38,424 bases of DNA from a bacterium (candidate division B38) B3_B38 (GTDB taxonomy: Bacteria; Acidobacteriota; B3-B38; Guanabaribacteriales; B3-B38), in NCBI GenBank assembly GCA_005223145.1, contig NJBL01000016.1, positions 1 to 38,424 on the forward strand, given 5' to 3'. Shown here one piece after another: positions 25,148 through 33,241 of the stretch (the first letter of the stretch is position 1; each line of letters starts with the position of its first letter). The notes below the pieces were generated by a model that saw nothing but the letters and a program-made list of their open reading frames with translations, was not told where the DNA came from and did no database searches. A program made the position numbers and the translations under genes.

Positions 25148-26785
25148 GTGAATATTGTTCCCATCCTGACCGCTGGCTATGGTGCATTGGCTGCGGGCTA
25201 TAATTCCTTTAAAAGGTCGATTACAGCGATAACATCCCCCGACGACCGGAGTCCCACCCCGGCTCATCTCCGCAGTGACGGAGCCGATTATGTCCCCACC
25301 AGACCTACGGTTCTCTTCGGGCATCACTGGATGTCAATTGCGGGCACCAGCCCTATAATCGCCTCCATTGTGGGTCTGGTCTGGGGATGGGGTCCGGCGC
25401 TTTTATGGATGGTTCTGGGAGTCATCTTCATCGGTGGGGTGCATGATTACTTTGCCTTGATGGTATCCGTTCGTCACCAGGGTAAATCCATGGGCGAGGT
25501 GGTCAGGGAGACCCTGGGGTCGTTTTCCGGCACCCTTGCCAGCGTGGTTCTTGCCTTTGGTGGCATCCTGGTCTATGCCATTTTCCTCTCGGTAATTGCA
25601 GGGGCTCTGGCTAAAAATCCCACTGCCGCCATCCCTACCCTGGCTCTGATACCGCTGGCAGTATTTTGCGGGTATCTGCTCAAAAGAGGGGTGAGCTTGA
25701 TAATCGCCACGGCCATAGGGGTAGCATTAGCGCTGATGTTTTTAGCCAGAGGGATTCAATACCCCTTGATGGCGACCCCCATTCAACTCTGGGGAGGGGA
25801 GTTCCACCTTTTCTCCGAGGGCTTCTGGATATATTTCTTTGTTCTTTATACCTTCTCTGCGATATCCACTCCGGTATGGGCTCTGTTGCAGCCGCGGGAC
25901 TACCTCAACTCAGCGGTGCTGGTCATCGGGTTACTGCTTGGCATTGGGGGAATTCTGGTCGGTATTCCCAGCGTGAAATTCCCGTTTTTCAACGGGTTCA
26001 GTAGCTCCGTGAGGGGACCACTGTGGCCCATGCTCTTTGTGACCATCTCCTGCGGGGCAGCTTCCGGGTGGCACTCGCTGATTGCCGCAGGCACCACATC
26101 AAAGCAGCTGGACAGGGAGTCCCATGGATTTCGGATTGCTTATGGGGGGATGATGGGGGAGACGGTGATGGCATTCCTGTCAGCTTCGCTGATTATCACC
26201 ACCTTCTCCTACCAGGAGTTTCTGGCTACCGGTCTCAGCTCATCTTCCATAGGGGAGCTGTTTGCCAGCGCTCTGGGTGCGGCGATGAGTCATCTCGGCA
26301 TATCTCCTCTTACCGGCTCCACCCTGGGGGCAGTGGCTCTGGCAGCCCTGACCATGACCACCCTCGACTCCTTCGCGCGCACCAGCCGCTATGTGCTTCA
26401 AGAAATAGGGAGCCGAACACCCCTCCGTCGCCCCCTTGTCTCCGCTATCATCGTGACCCTGAGCGGATTTTTGCTCTATAAGTTTGTTCCCTTTATGGAC
26501 CTATGGAATGGGCTGGTATTAGGCGGTCTCCTGCTGCTGGTGCTCCCCTTTGTGATTATCATTATAGAGAGAAAAAAAGCCACTCAGCCGAAGCCCGTCC
26601 CCTATTTCCTTCACCTCATCCTTCCTCTGGTTTTTCTTTATCCCACCACCATTGCGGGCTTGCTCTATCTTTTGTATATTTATATGAAGAGTGGGAATTG
26701 GGCCAGCAGTGGGCTCAATCTCCTGCTGATAGTATTGGCTATCTCTCTCACCATTCAGAGCTGGAGGCGTCTGAGAGTTTCGTAA
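25148..26785 (+). CDS. CstA-family transporter (carbon starvation protein A-like)
   Basis: 545 residues with about 14 to 16 hydrophobic segments. FGHHWMSIAGTSPIIASIVG, GVIFIGGVHDYFALMVSVR and the following GKSMGEVV match CstA family signatures. E. coli CstA and its relatives import peptides or pyruvate; which applies here is unknown. The frame stays open to 25031, but that start would precede the likely promoter. GTG 25148, six bases after GAGGGG, is preferred. The family's longer soluble C-terminus is absent. Exported M24 peptidases lie on both sides, one divergent and one 33 bases downstream, consistent with import of released peptides or proline dipeptides. That link is inference. Confidence 0.88.
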   Translation: MNIVPILTAGYGALAAGYNSFKRSITAITSPDDRSPTPAHLRSDGADYVPTRPTVLFGHHWMSIAGTSPIIASIVGLVWGWGPALLWMVLGVIFIGGVHDYFALMVSVRHQGKSMGEVVRETLGSFSGTLASVVLAFGGILVYAIFLSVIAGALAKNPTAAIPTLALIPLAVFCGYLLKRGVSLIIATAIGVALALMFLARGIQYPLMATPIQLWGGEFHLFSEGFWIYFFVLYTFSAISTPVWALLQPRDYLNSAVLVIGLLLGIGGILVGIPSVKFPFFNGFSSSVRGPLWPMLFVTISCGAASGWHSLIAAGTTSKQLDRESHGFRIAYGGMMGETVMAFLSASLIITTFSYQEFLATGLSSSSIGELFASALGAAMSHLGISPLTGSTLGAVALAALTMTTLDSFARTSRYVLQEIGSRTPLRRPLVSAIIVTLSGFLLYKFVPFMDLWNGLVLGGLLLLVLPFVIIIIERKKATQPKPVPYFLHLILPLVFLYPTTIAGLLYLLYIYMKSGNWASSGLNLLLIVLAISLTIQSWRRLRVS

Positions 26786-26818
26786 AAAAGCAAAGCATAT
26801 AGAAAGGGAGGCGTAAAG

Positions 26819-28201
26819 ATGAAAAGAGCAGCAGCTTTGTGTTTGCTTCTGTGTATAGTGGTGCAGTTCCTCATCGCTCCTTCTTCAATTTACTGCCAGA
26901 GGATAGGATACACCAAAGAGGAGTTTATGCGTCGGCGGGCTGAGCTTATGAGCAAGGTGGAGGAGGGGATAATAATACTTTTTGGCAACTCCATGCCCGG
27001 CTCTTCCATCCGATTCCGGCAGGATAACGACTTCTATTATCTCAGTGGGGTAGAGGACCTGGGGGCGGTGATGATTCTGATACCCGAAGGGCAGCAGTCC
27101 TTCCTCTTTCTGCCCAAGCAAAATCCCAGGGAGATTATGGTCTCGGGTGCCAATCTGCTGGAAGACCCCGAGGGGGCGGAGAAAACAGGCTTTACCCGGC
27201 TGTACCCGGTAAGCTATCTGGATGAGTTCATTGCCCGCCTGGGCACCAGAAATGGCGGCAGCCTTTATGTCCGCCTCTCTCCGCCTGACCTGGTTGATAA
27301 CAGCGGCTATGAGGTTCCCCTTCTTTATGCCAGAAGATATCGCAACCACTACGATGACCAGATGCCCCTGGAGAGCTATCGGGTAGAAAAGCTTCGTCGC
27401 TACTACCCTTATTTCACAATTAAGGATGTGAAGCCCCTTATCGACCACATGAGGGTGATTAAATCAGAGGAGGAGATAGCCGTTCTCAGGCGCAACGGAA
27501 AGATCAGCGCCCTGGGGGTAAAGGAAGCTATGAGGGTCACCCGCCCGGGCATGTATGAGTACGAACTGGAAGCCGCCGCCAGCCATGTCTTCACCAAGAA
27601 CGGTGCTCGGGGGAATGCTTACCCGGCCATAGTGGGCTCTGGACCGAACACCTGCATTTGGCACTACGAGGCAAACAGCAGAAAGATGGAGGTGGGGGAG
27701 CTGGTGCTGATGGATTTCGGTGCTGACTTAGATTATCTTTGCATTGATATCACCCGCACCTGGCCGGTTTCCGGCAGGTTCACTCCCGAGCAAAGAGAGG
27801 TGTATGAGATTGTCCTCGCCGTGCTGAAAGCCTGTATCGAGGCATATAAGCCCGGGGTCACCTCGGAGGATGTTCAGAAGCATGTAGCCGAGGTGATGAA
27901 AAAGAAAGGGCTGGACCCCCGAGGATTAAGAGGGGGAATAGGGCATTATGTAGGGATGTCGGTCCACGATGTTGGTCCTCGGGGTATCCCCCTCCAGCCG
28001 GGGATGTGCTTCGCCATCGAGCCTGCGCTCTATTATCCTGATAAAAATATAGGAATAAGAATAGAGGACACCATACTAATCACGGAATCGGGATGTGAGG
28101 TGCTGAGCGCCGAAGTTCCTAAAGAGATTGAGGAGATTGAGAGCCTGATACAGGGGAGAAGCTCAAAGACAAGGGGGGGAGAGCCCTCAAAGAGGAGGTA
28201 G
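26819..28201 (+). CDS. Exported Xaa-Pro aminopeptidase (M24B, PepP-like)
   Basis: 460 residues with a signal peptide (about 1-26), unlike cytoplasmic PepP. The N-terminal aminopeptidase-P domain shows RQDNDFYYLSGVED. Catalytic-domain ligands are Asp in LMDFGAD, Asp in CIDITRTWPVSG, His in GHYVGMSVHDVG, Glu in CFAIEPALY and Glu in GIRIEDTILIT; all five are present. It removes N-terminal residues ahead of proline. GGGAGG lies seven bases before the ATG. It probably shares a transcript with the CstA-like carrier, whose stop is 33 bases upstream. The last 20 residues are charged and probably disordered. Confidence 0.95.
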   Translation: MKRAAALCLLLCIVVQFLIAPSSIYCQRIGYTKEEFMRRRAELMSKVEEGIIILFGNSMPGSSIRFRQDNDFYYLSGVEDLGAVMILIPEGQQSFLFLPKQNPREIMVSGANLLEDPEGAEKTGFTRLYPVSYLDEFIARLGTRNGGSLYVRLSPPDLVDNSGYEVPLLYARRYRNHYDDQMPLESYRVEKLRRYYPYFTIKDVKPLIDHMRVIKSEEEIAVLRRNGKISALGVKEAMRVTRPGMYEYELEAAASHVFTKNGARGNAYPAIVGSGPNTCIWHYEANSRKMEVGELVLMDFGADLDYLCIDITRTWPVSGRFTPEQREVYEIVLAVLKACIEAYKPGVTSEDVQKHVAEVMKKKGLDPRGLRGGIGHYVGMSVHDVGPRGIPLQPGMCFAIEPALYYPDKNIGIRIEDTILITESGCEVLSAEVPKEIEEIESLIQGRSSKTRGGEPSKRR

Positions 28202-28267
28202 GTGAGGGGGGTGGACAACCTGGTTCCTTGGTTTAAGCCTCATAAGAGGAAACAAAGGAGAAGGGAT

Positions 28268-29386
28268 ATGAGAGCATCGTGGCGTATCACAAGAATAATG
28301 GGGATTGACATCAACATTGACCCCAGCTGGCTGATAATCTTTGCCCTGGTCAGCTGGACTCTGGCGAGTTACTATTTCCCCCGGCAGTTTCCCGACTGGA
28401 CCGCGGGTTTGAGCTGGCTGGTAGGGATAGCTACCTCCCTTCTGTTCTTCGCCTCTGTTCTGGCTCACGAGCTGGCGCATTCCATAGTTGCCAAGTGGCA
28501 AGGGGAGGAGGTGCGCAGCATTACCCTCTTCCTCCTGGGAGGAGTAGCCCAGATCACCGAGGAACCGGATAAACCTTCGAAAGAGTTCTTTATGGCTGTA
28601 ATAGGTCCCCTCAGCAGCATTGCTATCGGGATTGTCTTCTTCATCATCTGGCTGTTGGTGAGGGGGGTCAGCCAGCCTCTGGGAGCCCTGACCCAATATC
28701 TGGCGATAATCAATGTAGTGCTGGCGGTGTTTAACCTCATTCCAGGTTTTCCTATGGACGGGGGACGAGTCCTCAGAGCTCTGCTGTGGAAGACCACCGG
28801 AAACCTGCAGAAGGCTACCCGCATCGCCTCGACTACCGGGCAGGTGATAGCCTTCCTCTTTATCATCGGGGGGATTGTCCAGATCTTCAGTGGGTTGATC
28901 TTCAGTGGCATATGGATCATATTCATTGGCTGGTTCCTCCATAACGCTGCTACGGTCGGTTACCGTCAGGTGGTAATGAGGGAGATGCTCAGAGAGGTAC
29001 GAGCGAAAGACCTGATGAACACCGATTTTGAGACAGTTCCCAGCAATCTCACCATCCAGCAGCTCATTGATGAGTACATCTTGAAGCGGCGGGACCGAGC
29101 CTTTTTGGTCTCTGACCAGGGGGAGCTCAAGGGCATTATATGCCTGGAGAATGTCAAAGCGGTCCCCTCGGAGAAGCGTTCCACCACCCTGGTGGGGGAG
29201 ATGATGACACCTAAGGAAAAGTTAGAGGTGGTCTCCCCTGAGGACGACGGGCAGAAGGTTCTCACCCGTCTCACCGTCAAGGATGTTGGTCAGCTCCCGG
29301 TGATGGAGAACGATGAGGTGAAGGGCATCCTCTGCCGGAGCGATGTCCTCCACCATCTGCAGTTGCGCCAGGAACTGGGGGTTTGA
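28268..29386 (+). CDS. Site-2-protease-like M50 metalloprotease with CBS pair
   Basis: 372 residues from ATG 28268, which has AAGGAG seven bases before it. The frame extends to 28202, but that stretch is basic and lacks a ribosome site. About six membrane helices contain the zinc motif HELAH (67-71) and the second motif NLIPGFPMDGG (156-166). Two CBS domains (about 255-370) form the soluble C-terminus, likely to sense adenine nucleotides. This is the SpoIVFB-like group of intramembrane proteases. Family members cut membrane-bound regulators or pro-proteins; the substrate here is unknown. It is probably the last gene of the cstA-like, Xaa-Pro peptidase, M50 unit, with a gap of 66 bases. Confidence 0.93.
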   Translation: MRASWRITRIMGIDINIDPSWLIIFALVSWTLASYYFPRQFPDWTAGLSWLVGIATSLLFFASVLAHELAHSIVAKWQGEEVRSITLFLLGGVAQITEEPDKPSKEFFMAVIGPLSSIAIGIVFFIIWLLVRGVSQPLGALTQYLAIINVVLAVFNLIPGFPMDGGRVLRALLWKTTGNLQKATRIASTTGQVIAFLFIIGGIVQIFSGLIFSGIWIIFIGWFLHNAATVGYRQVVMREMLREVRAKDLMNTDFETVPSNLTIQQLIDEYILKRRDRAFLVSDQGELKGIICLENVKAVPSEKRSTTLVGEMMTPKEKLEVVSPEDDGQKVLTRLTVKDVGQLPVMENDEVKGILCRSDVLHHLQLRQELGV

Positions 29387-29442
29387 TAAGTAATAAAGCT
29401 GGTGAGCGGCCTCAGTCTTCCCGGGAGAGTGTGAGCCTGAAC

Positions 29443-31476
29443 TCAGTATGAGAAGAGGGTGAGCAGGGTTGCCCCCGGGGGAATCCTTATACTCCGTTCA
29501 ATGGTTCCCTTCTCCAGGTTATAGGCTACGACCCGGTTGTAACGGCGCCTGGGGCTTACCAGGTAGAGCACCCTCCCGTCTTTCCCTGCCGTTCCATAGG
29601 GGGTATATTCATCCAGCATTATATCCTTTAACCTATTATAGGGACTATCTGCCTCCGCCTCCCTGCTGGAGAACTGGCATATTCTCCGGTCGGAGTGATG
29701 AAGGACGAAAAGCTTTTTCTGTTGGCGATTCAGCAGGAGCTGGGAAGCCCCCTCATAGACAGGATACCGGTGGAGCACCTTGCGGGAGGGAATGCTCACC
29801 TGCACTAACTGCTTTGAGCCCTGGCAGAGGATAAGGAAGCTCTGGTTATCAGGCGCTATGACGATATCCACTGGCTTCATGCCCACGGTTATCTCGCTAT
29901 CCACTCTGTTTCTCTTCAAGTCGAGGAACAGTAATTTTCCCGTCTCGCCAGAGATTGCGTAAGCCTGCTGGTCTGCAGTGCTGATGACCAATTTGGAGAT
30001 AGGGACATCAGTGGGGAACTCCTCCACCACCTGATAGCGCAGGCAATCGATGACCTTAATAGTTTTCTCCCCCTGATGCGGGAGGTAGTATCTGTGACCA
30101 TCGGAGGTGAAATCTCCCACTGTAGGCACCTCACCGACATATATCCGCTTGATAAGCTTTTTCATCTTCAGGTCAATTACCTGTAACTCCCCCTTTTCTG
30201 TCACCGAGGCAGGACGCCGCAAATACTGACAGGAGACAAACAGCTCATCGCCCTGTGGTCTTCTGCGGAAGCCCAGGGGATAGCTTCTAAAGGTGCCCCA
30301 GGAGCCCGGGGGGACCTCTCCCAGGGAGAGCTCCTGCAGGGAGGTTATCTTGTTCGAGGTTATATCTATGAAAGTTAGAAGATTGCTCTCAGGATTTAGC
30401 AAGAGGAGGTAGCTTCGGCGGGGGAGATTAGCCCATTGCTGATATGTTGCTTGGGGGCTTCCGCTTATTATTCGCGCCAGGTGGCAGAGGGAGGCGGCCA
30501 TCAATCCCCCCACCTCGGTCACCAGGGGGATAGAGATGATTTCTATAGTATCGGTAGGTGCATGGTATAAAGGATTTGTGGGCAGATAGTCCTCCATCAG
30601 ACAAATGGCAGGGTATCCGTTGTTCCAGAAGGGGGCGTGGTCGCTTCCATCGTAGGTGCGGTTGACCACCCTGAGGAGATGAAGCTCAGGGGTGTAGTGA
30701 TGGGCGAGGTTAATAACCGTGTCCAGCAGCCAGACGGAATGCTCATCGGCTATTATGTCTATGTCTTCCGGCGGGTGGTCCTGGTATCCGACCATATCCA
30801 CATTTAGCATAGCAACAATATCCTCCCCTTGCTCCGCTGCACGGCGGGCATAGCTGGCACTACCCAGGATACCCTCCTCCTCGGCGGAGAAAGCGATGAA
30901 CCTTATGGTGTAATCAAATTGATAAGGGCTTAGCGCTCGAGCAACTCCCAGGAGTACGGCGACCCCGGTGGCATTGTCGTCGGCTCCTGGGGCATGGGCT
31001 TCGGGGTGGACAGAGGAGATACGCTCATCCTCTGCGCGCCGGGCAATAGTATCGAAGTGTGCCCCCAGAATGACCACCTTCTCCGGATGGAGAGCGCCCC
31101 TTATAGTGGCTATTATGTTCCTTCCTTCCTCCATTAACCTTGATTCCTCGTTCCAAAAAGTAAAGGGGTCGAAGGAGACATCATCCAGTCCGAAGCTTCT
31201 GAATTTATGGTGGATATAGAGGGCGGCCTTTCGGTTTCCCTTACTTGGGGTGTAGCGGGTTCCCATATTTTGCAGGTCAAGGATGTATCCCTTAAGCTCC
31301 TCCTGGGAGATGGTGTCTACGATGCTCTTGATGGTCTGGGATTGCTGGCTGGAGGCATCTGCCCATCCCCTCTCCGGGTAAGCAAACAGGGTGGGGCAGG
31401 AGGCGAATATCGCTGCCACTATAAGAATAGCCAGAAGCCCTAAGAGGGTGACATTCTCTCTATCCTTTATTCTCAT
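29443..31476 (-). CDS. Exported M28 aminopeptidase fused to a beta-propeller
   Basis: 677 residues. A signal peptide or anchor spans about 8-32. The M28 domain has H140 and D142 (GAHFD), D166/D167 (GADDNATG), E199/E200 (SAEEEG), D227 (LNVDMVG) and H305 (LYHAPTD), so both zinc ions can be bound. From about 340 to the end lie repeats of YVTN/NHL-like strands (for example GEVPTVGDFTSDGHRYYLP and VGMKPVDIVIAPDNQSFLIL), forming a probable seven-blade propeller. The propeller may bind substrate or cell-surface partners. Its ATG overlaps the end of the upstream IF-2B-like gene by 17 bases, so translation is coupled. It is the last gene of the lonB-like operon. Confidence 0.9.
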   Translation of the reverse strand: MRIKDRENVTLLGLLAILIVAAIFASCPTLFAYPERGWADASSQQSQTIKSIVDTISQEELKGYILDLQNMGTRYTPSKGNRKAALYIHHKFRSFGLDDVSFDPFTFWNEESRLMEEGRNIIATIRGALHPEKVVILGAHFDTIARRAEDERISSVHPEAHAPGADDNATGVAVLLGVARALSPYQFDYTIRFIAFSAEEEGILGSASYARRAAEQGEDIVAMLNVDMVGYQDHPPEDIDIIADEHSVWLLDTVINLAHHYTPELHLLRVVNRTYDGSDHAPFWNNGYPAICLMEDYLPTNPLYHAPTDTIEIISIPLVTEVGGLMAASLCHLARIISGSPQATYQQWANLPRRSYLLLLNPESNLLTFIDITSNKITSLQELSLGEVPPGSWGTFRSYPLGFRRRPQGDELFVSCQYLRRPASVTEKGELQVIDLKMKKLIKRIYVGEVPTVGDFTSDGHRYYLPHQGEKTIKVIDCLRYQVVEEFPTDVPISKLVISTADQQAYAISGETGKLLFLDLKRNRVDSEITVGMKPVDIVIAPDNQSFLILCQGSKQLVQVSIPSRKVLHRYPVYEGASQLLLNRQQKKLFVLHHSDRRICQFSSREAEADSPYNRLKDIMLDEYTPYGTAGKDGRVLYLVSPRRRYNRVVAYNLEKGTIERSIRIPPGATLLTLFSY

Positions 31477-32377
31477 TTTTCTTTATTCCCTTTGCAGAGA
31501 GGTGAAGGAGGTCTTTTGCGGTGAATACACCTCTGTCAGTTATCACTTTGGTGATTAACTCCAGGGGGGTGAGGTCGAAGTATATATTTTTTACCTCTGC
31601 TCCCGGAATAGGTTCGGGTAAAATCTCGCGGGGGTCTTGCAGGTTGAAGGCGGGGCGATAGCTCGGGGAATGAAGGACGATTTTTTCAAAGAAGCAGACC
31701 ACATAGAAGGGTATGCGCCACTTCCGGGCTAAGATAGCCAGAGAGTAGCTGCCTATCTTATTGACCACTCCGCCTGGTGTTACGCTGTCGGCTCCTATCA
31801 TTATTGTGTTGACCTGGGGTAAGAAGTGGCCGACAGCGGCATCTACAATCAGAGTGACCTTTATTCCATACTGGCTCAATGCCCGTGCCAACCGCACTCC
31901 TTCCTGCTGTGGTCTCGATTCCGTAGTCAGGACGGAGAAGCTTTTCCCCTTCTCCTTTAGATAAATAAGCCCTTTCAGAACCGTTGAGCTGTAGCTGTGG
32001 GTTAGGATAATATAACCATCTTTCACCAGGGGAAGGAACTCCTGATTGATTTTTGATTGCTTCTGGTGGTCTCCTTTCAGAAATGCGGAGAGATAATTTT
32101 CGAGGTTAGCTTTAGCCTGGCTCAGTTCTCTCGTCTTTTTTGCCTCCTTGAGGGCTCCTTCTACCAGATTGTAGATAGAAGCCATGCTCGGTTGGGCGTC
32201 GATAAGCTTTCTTCCCATTTCCTCCATGCGGCTGATGAGATCAGACAGCGAAGCGAAATCAGCAGATTGGACGAATTCCTTTAACGCCTCGGCACAGCGG
32301 CGGCTGAGAGCCTGGGCGCCAGAAAGGTGATCGTCCCGTATTTTTTCTATGGCACTGTCAAGATTGGAGCTTTGCAT
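31460..32377 (-). CDS. IF-2B-like protein (eIF-2B alpha/beta/delta family)
   Basis: 305 residues from ATG 32377, which has GGAAG five bases before it; a GTG at 32383 is an alternative. The N-terminal half is helical. The C-terminal half is a Rossmann-like fold with ILTHSYSSTVLKGLI, LTTESRPQQEG, IMIGADSVTPGGVVNKIGSYSLAILAR and a late YFDLTPLELITKVITDRG. These match the eIF-2B alpha/beta/delta family, which in bacteria includes sugar-phosphate isomerases such as MtnA and ribose-1,5-bisphosphate isomerase. The catalytic function is not clear from these motifs. It follows the CinA-like gene by 17 bases and overlaps the M28-propeller gene. Confidence 0.85.
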   Translation of the reverse strand: MQSSNLDSAIEKIRDDHLSGAQALSRRCAEALKEFVQSADFASLSDLISRMEEMGRKLIDAQPSMASIYNLVEGALKEAKKTRELSQAKANLENYLSAFLKGDHQKQSKINQEFLPLVKDGYIILTHSYSSTVLKGLIYLKEKGKSFSVLTTESRPQQEGVRLARALSQYGIKVTLIVDAAVGHFLPQVNTIMIGADSVTPGGVVNKIGSYSLAILARKWRIPFYVVCFFEKIVLHSPSYRPAFNLQDPREILPEPIPGAEVKNIYFDLTPLELITKVITDRGVFTAKDLLHLSAKGIKKNENKG

Positions 32378-32394
32378 GAGCACTTCCGGGTTGA

Positions 32395-33207
32395 TTATTC
32401 GGCAGATTCCGCTGAGAGCCCTGCAACAGAGAGTAACTCCTTTAGGTGGTTCAAGGCTTGGGCAATTTTTTTGTGGAGCACAGAGGGACTCTCTCCGGAG
32501 GAGGATAAAGTAATCCTTATTTTAACATCGGAACCGAAGCGCAGGGGGTGGGACTTGATATATACCTCGGGATTATGCTCAACCACCTCTTTAAGAAGAG
32601 GTGCCAGGGCTGACTCGTCGTTGCAGTTCACAGTGATGCTTGTCTCTATCCGGGCACTTCTACCAAGCAGCTCCCTCAAAAGGGGTTGCAGTGATTCCTC
32701 AACAATACTCTTCAGCTCAGCAGGGACCCCGGGCAGGGAGATGATAATCGATTTTCCACTCCTCATAATGGGGGCGGGGGCTGCCCCGCAGGGGTTGGGG
32801 AGAAAGTCTGCCCCCTGGGGGAGCATAGCCATTTTCTCCCTCCATTTGGTCAAAGAGGCTTTGGCAACCCATCCTCGGGTGGCTAACTCCTCATATTTCT
32901 GCTGGACAAAGGCGAGGGCTTGGGGGTGGAGCTTCAAAGGGGAGCCGGTAGCGGCTGCCACTCCCTGCAGGGTGCGGTCGTCCGGGGTAGGTCCCAGCCC
33001 CCCGATGGTGAAGATGATCTCGGCTCCTCTCCTCAGAGCATCCTGGAGCTCTCGGGTGATGGCGGAGAGCTCATCGGGGACAATTACAGCCCGCCTGACT
33101 TTCCCGCCATAGAGAGAGATGTGCTTGCAGAGCCAGTTGGTGTTGGTATCCAGGACATCCCCCAGAAGGAGCTCATTCCCCACAGTGATAATTTCAATAG
33201 TTTTCAA
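32395..33207 (-). CDS. CinA-like protein, N-terminal (MoaB-like) domain only
   Basis: 270 residues. IEIITVGNELLLGDVLDTNTNWLC and IIFTIGGLGPTPDDRT are signatures of the CinA N-terminal domain (COG1058), a MoaB/MogA-like fold with nucleotide pyrophosphatase activity in several members. SLPGVPAEL is the later family motif. The C-terminal amidase domain of full-length CinA/PncC is absent. TTG 33207, directly before KTIEII, is the likely start; extension to 33300 would add 31 unlikely residues and overlap the protease gene. It follows the LonB-like gene by 34 bases. It may recycle NAD-related or ADP-ribose compounds, as in other CinA proteins; this is family knowledge only. Confidence 0.9.
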   Translation of the reverse strand: MKTIEIITVGNELLLGDVLDTNTNWLCKHISLYGGKVRRAVIVPDELSAITRELQDALRRGAEIIFTIGGLGPTPDDRTLQGVAAATGSPLKLHPQALAFVQQKYEELATRGWVAKASLTKWREKMAMLPQGADFLPNPCGAAPAPIMRSGKSIIISLPGVPAELKSIVEESLQPLLRELLGRSARIETSITVNCNDESALAPLLKEVVEHNPEVYIKSHPLRFGSDVKIRITLSSSGESPSVLHKKIAQALNHLKELLSVAGLSAESAE

Positions 33208-33241
33208 TGTGTCTATTCCATCTTGGTGGGGAGCGGCTCTG

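Noticed and set aside
28187-28942. 251-codon open frame antisense to the M50 gene
   Set aside because: It lies opposite HELAH and the other conserved M50 motifs, and its composition is that of a complementary-strand artefact.
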